From positions 7,194,501 to 7,258,500 of the forward strand of contig NC_056034.1 of assembly GCF_004379255.2 (NCBI RefSeq): a stretch of DNA of 64,000 nucleotides, read 5' to 3'. Below are positions 45,454-56,639 of the stretch, in pieces. The notes beneath the pieces are model-generated. The model did not search any database, was not told the DNA's origin, and saw only the letters and a program-made list of their open reading frames with translations. The stretch comes from Salvia splendens (lineage: Eukaryota > Streptophyta > Magnoliopsida > Lamiales > Lamiaceae). The first letter of the stretch is position 1. Every line of letters begins with the position of its first letter. Made by a program: the position numbers and the translations under genes.

Positions 45454-45697
45454 GCCCGCACGGGCTTAACTCAGTTGGTTCCTGGGTGGTAGATTGTCCC
45501 TAAGCAGACAGGATCGAATGCTGGCAGCCGCAGTGTAGGAGTTTTCACCACTGTGGTGGCTCCTTGTGTGCTGGTTACCAGTGTAAGTTCCTCCCACCTA
45601 ATGGGCCGCTGAGGTACCGTGTTTGAACCCCTCCATAGCGATGTCGGGCCGGGTTATGGGGGCGCCTGGGGTGAGCGAATCACCTTTTTGTCCCTAA
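45454..45697 (+). mobile_element. tRNA-derived SINE
   Basis: A 17-bp target duplication gcgtaaggtagatatgt flanks a 244-bp unit (45437-45453 and 45698-45714). The head has an A-box-like stretch (gcttaactcagttggt) and a B-box-like stretch (gatcgaatgc) about 60 bp later, the internal promoter of RNA polymerase III. The tail is 'cctttttgtccctaag' rather than a poly-A. It is non-coding and mobilised by LINE machinery in trans. The perfect long duplication indicates a recent insertion. Confidence 0.88.
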
Positions 45698-45714
45698 GCG
45701 TAAGGTAGATATGT

Positions 45715-47240
45715 TACTAGAGAAAGTGTAACTTTGAAAAGCAAATAGTGAGTTAATATATTGGATCATGGGTAAATTGTTTCCGTAAATAAAGAATATT
45801 TTTAGGATAAATCACGGACCAATGTTTAAATTGATGCTACTATCATTAACCAACAAAATGAGTTAAATGCCTCACCAACTTCAACATTTTGATTAAAAAT
45901 TACAACATCCTCCTCCGTTAAACTGGCATATTCCATTATCCTTTTTATTCTTATAATTAGCATTGCGTCATTTATAAAAAAATAACAATAATGCTTATTT
46001 GCTTTATATAATTAGTCAATACGACTACATAATACTTTAATCGATCAATATTTATATCGGAAATTTATTTTCTACGCTGCTCCATCATGTGTTGGGAGAT
46101 GGCGCAAATAAAGTTCCACATCAAACTAAACTAATGACTTAATCTTAATTTACTTATAAATTAAAAGTACATAAGTAATTAGCTTATATAGACTCTTGTA
46201 GTTATCATATAATAACGCTCATTAAAATCAGAATCTGTCATATAGTCAGCAATAGCATTAATTAATTAGTATTATAAAATCAAACTCAATCAGTTAATAA
46301 CTTAATATTAGCAGTTATTTTCACATTCCTTAATTCTCCAAAAGAGTTAGGTTGCACTCATTCATGATTCACCCATCAACTTTCCAAATAATTTAAATGG
46401 AGATAAGTCTCTCTTTTTTTTTGTCCCTTTTGGGCCCAAAATATGGGTCCCCTTAACGACAAAACAATTCCATAATTACACACAATGAGCCAATGCACTA
46501 AAAGACCAACCCACTAACAAGTATTTTTCCCTTTTTTTCGGTTTTTTCAACATTTTATGTTAGTTCTCTAACAGGGAAAACAGCAAATTAATTTTATTCA
46601 ACTTCTAGAAATGCCCACACGTCGACAACATGAGAGTTCATAGCCAAATTAGAGTGTGAAAAAGAAGTTTTTTGTGAAGAATGATTGGCTGCCAACACTT
46701 GTAAGTGGGGATGAGAAAAGTGATCCGTTTATTGGGTCACAACTTAGGACAAAATGCGACTCCATTCATTTCATAGTTCATGATTTTTGTCCCAAATGAC
46801 AAGTAGGGTTTTTTTGTCATCAATTATCATAAATAAGAGACATTGAAAGTTGAAACCAAGGTTGATAATTTTGTTTGACATCTTCTCATTCTTGTCTTGT
46901 TATTTGCGTTGGAATTGGTATATCATTCAAACCAATGTAGTGAGCAAAATGATCAAGGCACGTAGAGTTTTTCCATATTTGAACAAGTGTTGTGAATTGA
47001 TGAAGGAAGTAGTTGATGGGCATTGAAAATAGTGATCTAGGTGGTTAATTTGTTGCATCTGCATTTTTCAATTTTTCATGTTTCTCAAATTTAATCATTT
47101 TGAGTGGGCATTCATTCATATATAGCCAACTAACGTAACGCGGAAGTGGAACGATTCCATTTTAATTTATTGAAATGTCATAATCAAGAATACAGTCATG
47201 TGACGAGAACTTGCCACGTGTTGTTCTAGCCATTTCTACA
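45715..47240. other. AT-rich spacer without recognised gene
   Basis: No gene or well-defined repeat was recognised. Confidence 0.5.
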
Positions 47241-47249
47241 TAATAAAAT

Positions 47250-48174
47250 GAGTAAAGGTCCTTTTTTTTGTCCTAAATATATGACGATTTTTTTATTTTG
47301 GTTCAAAACATTATCTTTTGAATTATTCGGTCTCTCATATTTAAAATCGGATCACATTTAGTCCGAAATGGACGGAACTGTTAAAATTTAACGGTCAACG
47401 ATTTTTTATTCGATTTTGACAAGATTAAGAGTTAATAATTATGTTTTATTAATATCTAATATCTAATTAACCCAAAACTAAAAAAATTAAAATATAAAAT
47501 AATTTAACAAAAATCAAAACATAAATCGGGTCGGAGAAGTTGTTCTCTGCTAGATTGAGCCGCACCAGCGAGGTGAGGGAGAAGAGGGTTTGGGGATGCT
47601 CGCCGGTGAAGAAATTGTGTTGCAGGTAGAGATTGCGAAGGGAGGTGAGGGAGGTGAAGAGGTCGGGCGAGAGGGGGCCGGAGAGGGCGTTGTAGCGGAG
47701 GCTGAGAGTCTGCAGATTGGTCATGTTGGAGAAGGATTCGGGGGGGAGCTCGCCGGAGAGGCCCATTCCGAGGAAGTGGAGCTCGACGACGGAGGAGTTG
47801 TCAGGAGAGCAGTTGATGCCGGGCAAGGCGCAGGGGGTGGGGTTGGAGAGGTTCCAGAGGAGGACGCGGCCGCCCACGGCGGCGCGGTCAGAGGCGATGT
47901 CCGGCGCGGCGGAGGAGAAGAGGAGCACCGTGGCCAGCAATAGGATGACGTGGAGGATGCTCATTGGGTGATTCATACTGGGCGAATTTTTATAACTCTT
48001 ATCCGGCCAAAATCAAATTAAAAATCGTTGACCGTTAAATTTTAACAGTTCCGTCCATTTCGGACTAAATGTGATCCGATTTCAAATGTGAGTGACCGAA
48101 TAATTCAAAAGATAATATTTTAAATCAAAATCAAAAAATCGTCATATGTTTAGGACCAAAAAGGACCTTTAGTC
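47250..48174 (-). mobile_element. Pack-MULE carrying an LRR receptor-kinase fragment
   Basis: Terminal inverted repeats of about 167-170 bp (47250-47419 and 48009-48174) are highly similar. They start GA[G/C]TAAAGGTCC and include ggatcacatttagtcc and gaacTGTTAAAATTTAACGG-like blocks. A 9-bp target duplication matches at 8 of 9 positions (taataaaat at 47241-47249, taacaaaat at 48175-48183). The centre holds a host gene fragment and no transposase. Long arms, 9-bp duplication and captured coding sequence together define a Pack-MULE. Confidence 0.9.
47467..47976 (-). CDS. Captured 5' fragment of an LRR receptor-like kinase gene
   Basis: An open frame of 169 codons starts MNHPMSILHV. Residues about 5-24 are a signal peptide. 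The N-terminal LRR cap follows, with SDRAA, LLWNLSNPTPC and a short Cys pair (CALPGINC), then leucine-rich repeats (VVELHFLGMGLSGELP, LQTLSLRYNALSGPL, LRNLYLQHNFFTGE, LVRLNLAENNFSDPI). After NNFSDPI the frame runs into terminal-repeat-proximal sequence (IYVLIFVKLF). The repeats resemble the extracellular domain of subfamily-III kinases such as RLK902/RKL1. The transmembrane and kinase parts are missing. Compared with relatives, the cap seems to lack a few residues between SDRAA and VGG. No stop or frameshift is present, so a small secreted LRR protein is possible if it is transcribed; this is inference. Confidence 0.78.
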   Translation of the reverse strand: MNHPMSILHVILLLATVLLFSSAAPDIASDRAAVGGRVLLWNLSNPTPCALPGINCSPDNSSVVELHFLGMGLSGELPPESFSNMTNLQTLSLRYNALSGPLSPDLFTSLTSLRNLYLQHNFFTGEHPQTLFSLTSLVRLNLAENNFSDPIYVLIFVKLFYILIFLVLG

Positions 48175-48183
48175 TAACAAAAT

Positions 48184-49820
48184 TTGATTGTATGAAGAGA
48201 CAAAGTATGACACGTGAGTTTTAATATCTCTGAGACTTTTCCAATTTTCTCCATTTTTGTTAGAAATTTTTGTATACGTGTATATACATTTTAGTCTATT
48301 GATTACTACTATGTGATATATAGTATATATGAATGTTGAATCAATCAAATCGAATTCTATGTGCTAAAAAGGGATTATATCTGACATTTCATCTCACTCA
48401 ATATATCTAGATAAAAATAGAGACACGTTCTAGTGCATGAGCATCCACTCCCATTATAATTATAATTAAGAATATCAAATTATACTTAAAACTTTAATCA
48501 AGCTTTAACGAGCTATTAATTGCGTGTTTATCTATTTGTTTTAGGTGAAAAATTCAAATTTTTTAAGAACACAAAGCGATTAAGTCTTTATATAGTTTAT
48601 ACCCAGCTGTATTAGAAGAGTTCATGAATTCAGTCTACTTCTCTTATTTTTCTCCTATCCATATTCCGGCAACATATTTTGTTATTAATTGACCATGCAA
48701 ATATTATTTCTCCAACATTCACTTAAATCACTTTATTAGTGGAAGCCACAAAGTCAAATCCTCATTATTGATACCGTAGGAGGTAATCAATTAGATGAAT
48801 GAACCAATTAATGGTCGCTTATTCAAGGAAAGAAAAATAAATTGTGTGTTTATATACTAATAGTAGTAATTTTTTCCCATGGTTAGTGTTGAGATTCCCC
48901 AGTAGTCAAATACCAATACCTAATCTAATTGTGATTTTATTTGATGTTCATATAAATTTGAAAATCTGAATATTTGTACATTGTTGAACTACAAATCAAT
49001 CGAGATTTTCAAGGTTTTTTTATTTTATTTATGCCCATATTTTGTTGTATGACTTGTATCCTTCTTTAATCATCCCCCGGCCAATTGTACATGACTACAA
49101 TTAAATATTCATAATATAAAGTTTTATAAAAAACCAGAATTACACATAATTACGTTAGTAAATATTAGAAGTATCACCAAACTAGCAAAAAGTATCCCAA
49201 AATTGAATTTATGATTCTCGGAAGAATTCTTGCTAGTGGTAATTGTGAGTATGATCATACAAATTTATACAAAAGTCAGTAGTTCATATTTAGTTGCTCT
49301 ATTTTTCATAATTATATAAATAATTGGACCACATAGAATCATGGATAGGTAAATTGATGTTGCCGGTCTCTGTGGCCAATGAAAATAGAGGTTCTGTATG
49401 AGCAAGAAAAAGAGAGAATTTTACATTATGCCGAGAATAGTATGGGTTCAAGCGTGAATCTTTTCCCATTAATCACTAAGATATTTTAATCAAATGAAAC
49501 ATTGATTAAAATGAAATGATCTTACGTATATGGAGTATATAATATAGTCATGTCAAGGATTATTTTAATGCACGACAGTAGTCACAGTACTACATTTCTT
49601 CTCATCTCAAATGTTTAGCTAATTGGAGTAACAAGTGCAATGATTATTTAGTGATAATGCCAAATTATGTATTGCATGAAAAGTTCTAGCCAACCACCTC
49701 AGCGATTTATGTAATTAAGCGAGATCTTTCAAATGTAAGCAAATAACATCACAAATCAAATACAGGCGCACTTCACTACTAGTTCACTAATTTCCATAAA
49801 TAAATTATATGTTTATTTTG

Positions 49821-49851
<31 letters not shown>

Positions 49852-50781
49852 TATGAGGAAGAAATGTTATGCTAAAATATGTAATGAGGCTGATGTCAAA
49901 CATAACTTACCCCTGACCAGGCCAAATAAAAATTGACCAATTTTAACTTTTATTATATGCCAGTCACCACTTAGAGCAGCCATTATTTCAATCTATCGCT
50001 TTTTTATGTTGACATCTATCTATATAAAATAATATTTGGCGATTAGTTTAGACTTTACAGAAGAAAAATGCATCAACCCTTACTTTCAGTATATACGCGG
50101 AGTTATTTATTTCCCAAAATAAATTAACAAAGTTATTTGCTAATTTCAAATAAAAGTATATAGAGACCTCTGAAAATGAATAAAAAAATCATCTCCCCTA
50201 GATTTTTGATTTACTAATTTCGCTATCCTCAGCTATGAGGTAAAGCCGAGCAACCGTCTAGATACATTCACTATTTCCAAATCCAGCCGAAATTTTACAC
50301 TACTTAATTAGCTTAATAAGTCGCAGTCAGTAATTTGCTGGCTTCAGCTGCAATTAAAAGAAGTCCATCCATTATTTACTAAGTTAATGTCAGTATAAGC
50401 AATGATTAAATAGTCAATAATGGTGGAAAACAGTTGTTTCAACTAATTTGCATAGTATCCCCCATAATCCGATTATCGTAGCCTCCTTGTCTTTTTTGTC
50501 ATTTCTATAATTTAATCTAATAATTTTTTTCTTCTTTATATAAGTAAGCTATTTCATCGTAGAACCACCAATCATATTATATAAGTAAGTTATTCACATA
50601 TTGAATAAGTATTAAATTAAATAATAAGTACTCCATTATACAATATATGTTTATAAGATCAAATTAAACTATATTTTAAATTCGTAAGTGTATGTATTTA
50701 TGTAAATACTGATTAATGAACTCTAAAATCTATGTAGAGCACTTGTGTAATTCTGCATAATTATTGATTTATGAATCAATT
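48184..50781. other. AT-rich spacer
   Basis: No gene was recognised. A short compound TA/GA microsatellite lies at about 49820-49852. Confidence 0.5.
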
Positions 50782-50784
50782 AAG

Positions 50785-51154
50785 GGTATTCGCAATAGGG
50801 CGCCGATCGGCCACCTGATCGATCGGCGACCGCTGATCAAGTGGGCGCGGCCGAGCGTGATAGGCGGTCGCCGATTGCGACATAATTCATTTTTTCCACC
50901 CCTGTAAACACACACACCTCCATTAATTGTATAATTTTTTTATATTTAATGAAATATGTTTGATTTTTCTATGTTTTTTGCCTTTAATTTATTTCATGTT
51001 TATTATTTCATATATTTGATTAACACCAACAATTAAAATGAATTATAGAGATAATGACGTGGAAATTGAGATGAGCTAAATGATAAAATGCTGCATTTCA
51101 GGAAGAAACTGAATGATGAACTAAGGATCAAGTGTCCACTGCTGTGAACGGCCC
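50785..51154. mobile_element. PIF/Harbinger-type MITE
   Basis: The element is 370 bp, with ends gggtattcgcaatag and the complement of gggccgttcacagcag. A TAA target duplication lies at 50782-50784 and 51155-51157. The left part is rich in gatcggc repeats. Confidence 0.75.
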
Positions 51155-51157
51155 TAA

Positions 51158-52738
51158 GCATTAAAAATGTGGTAAACAAGTGTAGTTAAATATCAGAGAA
51201 ATTGTCTGACTAAATAATTATTAAAAAATATCAATATGCCCCACAAATACAATTAGATCACGTTAATAAAATTAAATTAGAAATTCTACTGCATATACAT
51301 GACGCTTCGCGTCACCAAGGGGTTTAATAAATAAACAATTGCTTATATTTAAGTTTATTTCTGATTTCTTAATTTTCCACCATTTAACAAGATTTTTCTA
51401 AATTTAAGCAACAAAGAAAAGTTGAAGGAGAGAAAAAAAAAATAATAACCCAAAGTATTGGTATTGAGAAAATAAGCGATCATACTCAAAACATATGACA
51501 TAAATGTAAATTTACAAAACTAACTAATTATGGAAGTAAAAAATTTGGACTGATAAGGAATCAATTTTGTGTCTATAATGATATGTGCAACTTAGAGCTT
51601 TTAAAATGCAATTATTCTCATTCCTTGGTAGTAAAATTTCATTTCGTGTCTATGATGATATGTAGCAGGACTACAACTTTGAGCTTAGCTTTTAAAATGC
51701 AATTATTCTCGTTCCTTGTAGAGTAAAATCTCATTGCAAAAAATCTAAAGTAAAGCATTATAGCTGTGGCACTATTATAAACAAAATTATTATCATTACA
51801 AAATAAGTATATAATTCAATTTTCATTATTACGAAAGTAGTATAAGCTAGTACTTCACTCAAATTTCCCTTTATCATCCCAAAATTTAAAATTCGTTATA
51901 CACAAAGTATTCCTTTATTACACATAAAATATAACGAGCATAACATATCATTTCTCATACTATAAAACTGACTAATGACTGCTATTTTTTGTCGATTTTA
52001 TTAAACGTAATAAGGTGAAAAATCAGAACAAAATATTGTTATATCAGTCGACCAAAAATCGATTTGAGCATGAGCAAAAGAAAGTTTGTATGAACATTCG
52101 AATATATCATTTGTACTGTACAACACCAGTACTTATAAATTAGAATATTAACAATATTGCACTAAAAAAAGAATAACTATACAAAACTGACCATGACTCA
52201 CCTTCGTGATAGACTATTTCATAAAATGTCACAATTTTTCAAAATACATAATACAGAGTAAAGATATCCAATCAACTTTTAATAATTCAATTTGAAATAG
52301 TATTATATAATAGTACCATATGTTTAATTAATATTTTCATAATTACATATAGGCATCAGTTCGGTTTGAAACCATGACTTTTTATAATTAAAAACCATAA
52401 CAATACCAATGTCTAATATCAATGCATAATACTAGTATTAAACATTACTAGTATCATTTTACTTGTAATGTTAAAAGTTTACATTCTTGTATATTGTTCC
52501 GATTCATCGTTTTATAGAACAAAATCGAGTTAAATGCACAAATGATTCTTTAAAATCGAATAAATGTAAAAATCGAATAGACAACAAAATTAAGTAAACT
52601 AATAATTTTGCAAACTACACTTCATACATCAGATAATAAATGAGTAAGTTCGACTGTTATATAGATATTCTACCCCCAAAATTTTTATAAAAGACTATAT
52701 TAAAAAAAAACAATTAATACTAGTAATTACTTAAATAA
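51158..52738. other. AT-rich spacer with a local tandem duplication
   Basis: No gene was recognised. Two diverged copies of an 80-90 bp unit (gtgtctat.atgatatgt ... aaaatgcaattattctc) lie at about 51569-51735. Confidence 0.6.
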
Positions 52739-52740
52739 TA

Positions 52741-53183
52741 CTCATTTCGTCCTATAAAATAGTTCATACTCCCTCCGTCCCATGTTACTTGCACTGTTGC
52801 TTTTCGGCTCGTCACAAACTCCGTACACTATTTATAGTTTAAGTTAGAATTAATGCATTTAATTAATATGTTAGATTAAGTTAAGAGCTCATTTATTAAG
52901 TGATGTCTCATTACACTTAAAATTCTAATTTAATTACACTTAAAAATCAATCCCAAATTTACGGCCTAAAATGAAAAGTGCGAGTAACCTGAGACGGAAG
53001 AAGTATTTCTTTTTTTGTTTATTCCATAAAAATAGTCCGTATCCATTCTCCTTCTATTTTATTTTTATTAATGGACCCCACCATCCACTACACAAACTCT
53101 ATTATTTTCTCTTATTTTGCCAATTATGCATTAAAATCTATGTCACAAATCCTAAACGGTCTATTTTTATGGGACATCGGAAG
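52741..53183. mobile_element. Stowaway-type MITE (outer copy of a nested pair)
   Basis: The ends ctcatttcgtcctataaaat and the complement (atttttatgggacatcggaag) are flanked by TA. The element is interrupted by another Stowaway at 52769-53003. Confidence 0.7.
52769..53003. mobile_element. Stowaway-type MITE (inner copy)
   Basis: The element is 235 bp, with ends ctccctccgtcccatgttac and the complement (gtaacctgagacggaagaag), flanked by TA at both sides. It is inserted close to the left end of the outer MITE. Confidence 0.78.
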
Positions 53184-53526
53184 TAATAAGAGATAAGTAT
53201 TTTCAATTAACACCTCAAAAAATGCAACAAAATCGATCCATAAGAGCATCCGCAATGGCGGACTTCCCGCGGGAAATGTCCACGCGGAACGTCCGCCATT
53301 GGGTCGGGAGAGGCGGACGCGGACGTTCCCGGCGGACGTGAGGTATCCGCTGCAGTCGGCGGACGTCCGTAGGGACGTCCGCCATTGCAGTGCCACGACG
53401 GACGTCCTGGCGGACGATTTTTTTTAAAAAACTTTATATATACGGCTCGTTGAACTTCATTTCATTCGCACCACTTGTATTAACGAGTTTCTCTTCTCTC
53501 TCTACGTTTCTATCGGTATATCCAAA

Positions 53527-55332
53527 ATGGCTAGTGGTGGTGGTAGTGGTAGTGATGCGGGTGGTAGTGGTGCGGGTGGTAGTGGTGAGGATGCTGATGA
53601 CGTACGCCGACGAATTAACGAAGAGGTGCGGGCCAATACGTCCCGGGAGATAAATCGCCTAACACAAGCGGCCTTGCAGCAACAGCAGCAGCCGGCGGTA
53701 CCTCGCCCCATCCATCGTTGAGCTATAGTACCCCGAGACCATCTCGCTGCACACCATCGGTTGTATGAGGACTACTTCGCTCCGGAGCCGCGGTTTGGTT
53801 TTTTTGGTTATTCGGTTCGGTTTGGTTTTAAAAATAAAAAAATTTCGGTTTTTCGGTTCGGTTCGATTCGGGCGAAGAAAAAACCGGAAAACCGAATTAT
53901 ATATATATTCTATTAATTTAATATATTATATTATATATAATATATATATTCTTTTAATATATTCTACTATATAATATATTATATGTATTATTAATTTTAT
54001 ATTATATATAAATATTCTATTAGTATATATAAAATAAAATAAAATGCACATATATAAATATATATTTATATTATATTTATTTTTTTCAGGTTTTTTGGTT
54101 TTTTTTCGGGTTTTTCGGTTTTGTTCGGGTTTTTCAGTTTTTTAAGTTCGGTTTTCGGTTTTTCGGTTTCGGTTTTTCGGTTTGAATTTTGAACTAAATT
54201 CGGTTTTTCGGTTTTGGTTCGGTTTTGGCAAAAAACCAAACCGAAACCGAATGCACACCCCTAGGGATAACATATTCCGGTGACGTTTTAGGATGCATCA
54301 TCCGCTATTTATGAGTATCGTCTGCGCTTTAGAGCGTCGATACGAGTATTTCAGGTTCAAGGAAGATGCGGTTGGTAAACCCGGTCACATGCCCATACAG
54401 AAGTGCACTGCCGCAATCAGGCAGCTGGCATACGGAGGCTCGACCGACATGTTCGACGAGTACCTCTACATCGGCGAGACGACTGCCCGCGATTGTCTGA
54501 AGTATTTTTGTAAGGGCGTTAGGGAGATATTCGAGGATAGGTATCTTCGGATGCCTACCCCCAAAGACTGCCAGGCTCTGATGGATATGCACGGGAGTCA
54601 GCACGGATTTTCGAGAATGTTGGGCATCATAGATTGTATGTATTAGGAGTGGAAGAACTACCCCGCCGCCTAAAAAAGGGTGTACACTACCGACTTCAAA
54701 GGCAAGAATCCCACGATGATCCTCGAAGTCATACCTCATTACCGGCTATGGATTTGACATGCGTATTTTGGAGTAGCCTGGTCGAACAACGACATCAGCG
54801 TTCTCCAGTCGTCGCCCCTTTTCAACAAGCAGTGCATGGGCGTTGGTCCGGCCGTCAGTTTCGTCGCCAACGGCAACTAGCATGATATGGGTTACTATTT
54901 GACGGATGAGATATACCCTATGTGGCCCGTCTTTGTGAAGACGATCAGATGCCCAATAGAAGATAAGAAGATCTACTTTGCGCAACGTCAGGAGACATCG
55001 TGCAAGGATGTGGAGTCGGCATTTGGTGTGCTACAGGCTCGATGGGCGGCAGTGCAGGGTCCAACACGGCTATGGTATATTGACAGCATCGCTGATGTCA
55101 TGTACGCATGTATTATCATGCACAACATGATTGTCGAAATTGAAGGTCCAGCACTGACTGATTGGTCCAGTGATGATGTTGATGCTGCCGGTCCAAGCCA
55201 CGGCATGGCCACCGTCAATGTACGTATGGGTATACCCCATGGACAGGCCGATCGGGTTCGTGCATTTGCCGACATGCGCCAACAAGAAGCCCATATTCGA
55301 CTCCAGAACGATATGGACGCGAATGGGTGCAC
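53527..55332 (+). pseudogene. PIF/Harbinger transposase with six stops and an insertion
   Basis: The frame opens MASGGGSGSDAGG at 53527 and stops at TGA 53719-53721. It continues in frame to YEDYFAPEP, where a 470-bp insertion begins (53794-54263). Beyond it the frame resumes at DNIF, hits TGA at 54281-54283 and continues through RFRMHHPLF and MFDEYLYIGETTARDCL to IDCM. Further in-frame stops lie at 54644 (TAG), 54671 (TAA), 54755 (TGA) and 54878 (TAG). The DDE region can be followed: SNNDI-type sequence around 54780 and the third acidic position in DVESAFGVLQARW. There the usual Arg after Glu is Ser. Nearly all the stops can be explained by C-to-T or G-to-A changes. It is inactive. Confidence 0.85.
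53794..54263. mobile_element. hAT-like non-autonomous element, left end missing
   Basis: The right terminus reads gaatgcacacccCTA, the complement of the common hAT end TAGGGGTGTGCATTC. The interior is filled with ttcggtttttcggtt-type repeats and a TA-rich centre. No matching left terminus or 8-bp duplication is visible, so the left end was probably deleted. Confidence 0.62.
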
Positions 55333-55635
55333 GTTGATATTTTATAATGTAATTTGTTTAAATTTTTTTTTGTTGAACAATACTTTTTTATTTTTTTATT
55401 TAATGAAATTATTATTGCACTTTCTCCGTCCGTATTCGTGTTGAAATTTTAATTCCGTAAATTGTTTAATTTGGTGAATTTGTGAATTTTTATTATTGTG
55501 GATGTCCGCTATAGTGCAGTGGGATGTCCTTATGACGTGGCAGTGTAAGGGGTGTTTTTTGGTGTCGGCCGGGATTTTCGCCGGGACATCCGTCGCTATT
55601 GTGGATGCTCTAAGCAAAAGAAACAATTGTCGTTA

Positions 55636-56338
55636 GAGCATGAATAACGCGACGAGCCGGGCCGAAAATCGCGAGTCCCGGCCCGCCCTGCGCGTTGGAG
55701 GAGGAGGCGTCACGGCCCCGGCCGGTCCCGAGGCCGCGTTCCCGGCCTGGTGACCGTCCCGCGGCCCGGTCTGGGCGCGCGTTGGAGCTTCCGGGGCGAC
55801 GAGCCGGGCCGCTACTGTTCATTAATTTAAAAAAAAAAATTTTTGCATTTTTAAGTAGAAGAAGAAGAAGAAGAGGGAGAGGGGAAAGAAGGAGGAAAAG
55901 GAAGAAGAAGGAGATGGAGAGGGGCGGCGTTTTTTTCATCAATTTTAATTTTTTTTTTTGCATTTTTAAGAAGAAGAAGAAGGGGGAGAGGGGGAAGGAA
56001 GAGGAAGAAGAAGGAGATGGAGAGGGGGAACGTGTTTTGCAGAATTTTAATATTTTTTTTATTTTTTTGCATTTTTTTAATAATCTAATTTTTTGTATAT
56101 TTTTTAGTTTATAATTTATTATTTTTGTATTAAAAATAAATTTCTCATGTTATAATTGCTCAACGTATTCTATTTTACGAGGAAAATAAATTTGAGTTGT
56201 GAATAGTGTCATTTATTAGTTGCGGCCCGGGTTGCGGCCTGCAGGGTTAGAGCAGTTGGGGCCTGGGCCGCAACTGTAGGGGAATGATGACGTGGAGGGG
56301 ACTTGGGGCCGGAAATGGGGACGAGATTATTCATGCTC
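55636..56338. mobile_element. Harbinger-like MITE with a duplicated polypurine tract
   Basis: The ends gagcatgaataa are inverted at both sides. The flanking triplets are TTA (55633-55635) and GTA (56339-56341), probably a mutated duplication. Two tandem copies of a roughly 120-bp block (tttgcatttttaag, then agaagaag and gagatggagagggg) lie at about 55840-56040. The open frames through the polypurine tract are low-complexity and not genes. Confidence 0.65.
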
Positions 56339-56639
56339 GTAGAGCATCTCCAATGCACGAATGTCCCATTCGGACATCCACTAGGACTTCCTAAAAACAC
56401 CTCCTGCCACGTCACTAGGACTTCCCATCCCACTGCCACGTCACTAGGACATCCCCTTCACAATCCGCCCTTCCCATCGCCCTTCCCACTAGGACTTCCT
56501 GCAATAAAAAAAATCACAATTATTTATAAACGTAACGAAATTATAATTTTGACACGGAATACGGGAAAATTGCGAATGCTTCATTAAAAAAAATTACATA
56601 AAAAAAGAAAAAAAATTTCATAATAAAAAAGAAAAAAAA

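Larger units (their letters stand above)
53244..55610 (+). mobile_element. PIF/Harbinger element carrying transposase only
   Basis: The terminal inverted repeats start gagcatccgcaatggcgg and gagcatccacaatagcg. A TAA target duplication lies at 53241-53243 and 55611-55613. The subterminal GC-rich zone repeats gcggacgtcc. It contains one transposase gene on the plus strand, broken by a hAT-like insertion and several stops. Confidence 0.88.

Noticed and set aside
53390..53653. An 87-codon Val-rich open frame
   Set aside because: It lies in the leader and in a shadow frame of the true transposase start at 53527.
55610..56114. Open frames of 117-139 codons in the polypurine MITE
   Set aside because: They are low-complexity Lys/Glu/Arg or Phe/Leu/Ser stretches from purine tracts, with no conserved start or domain.
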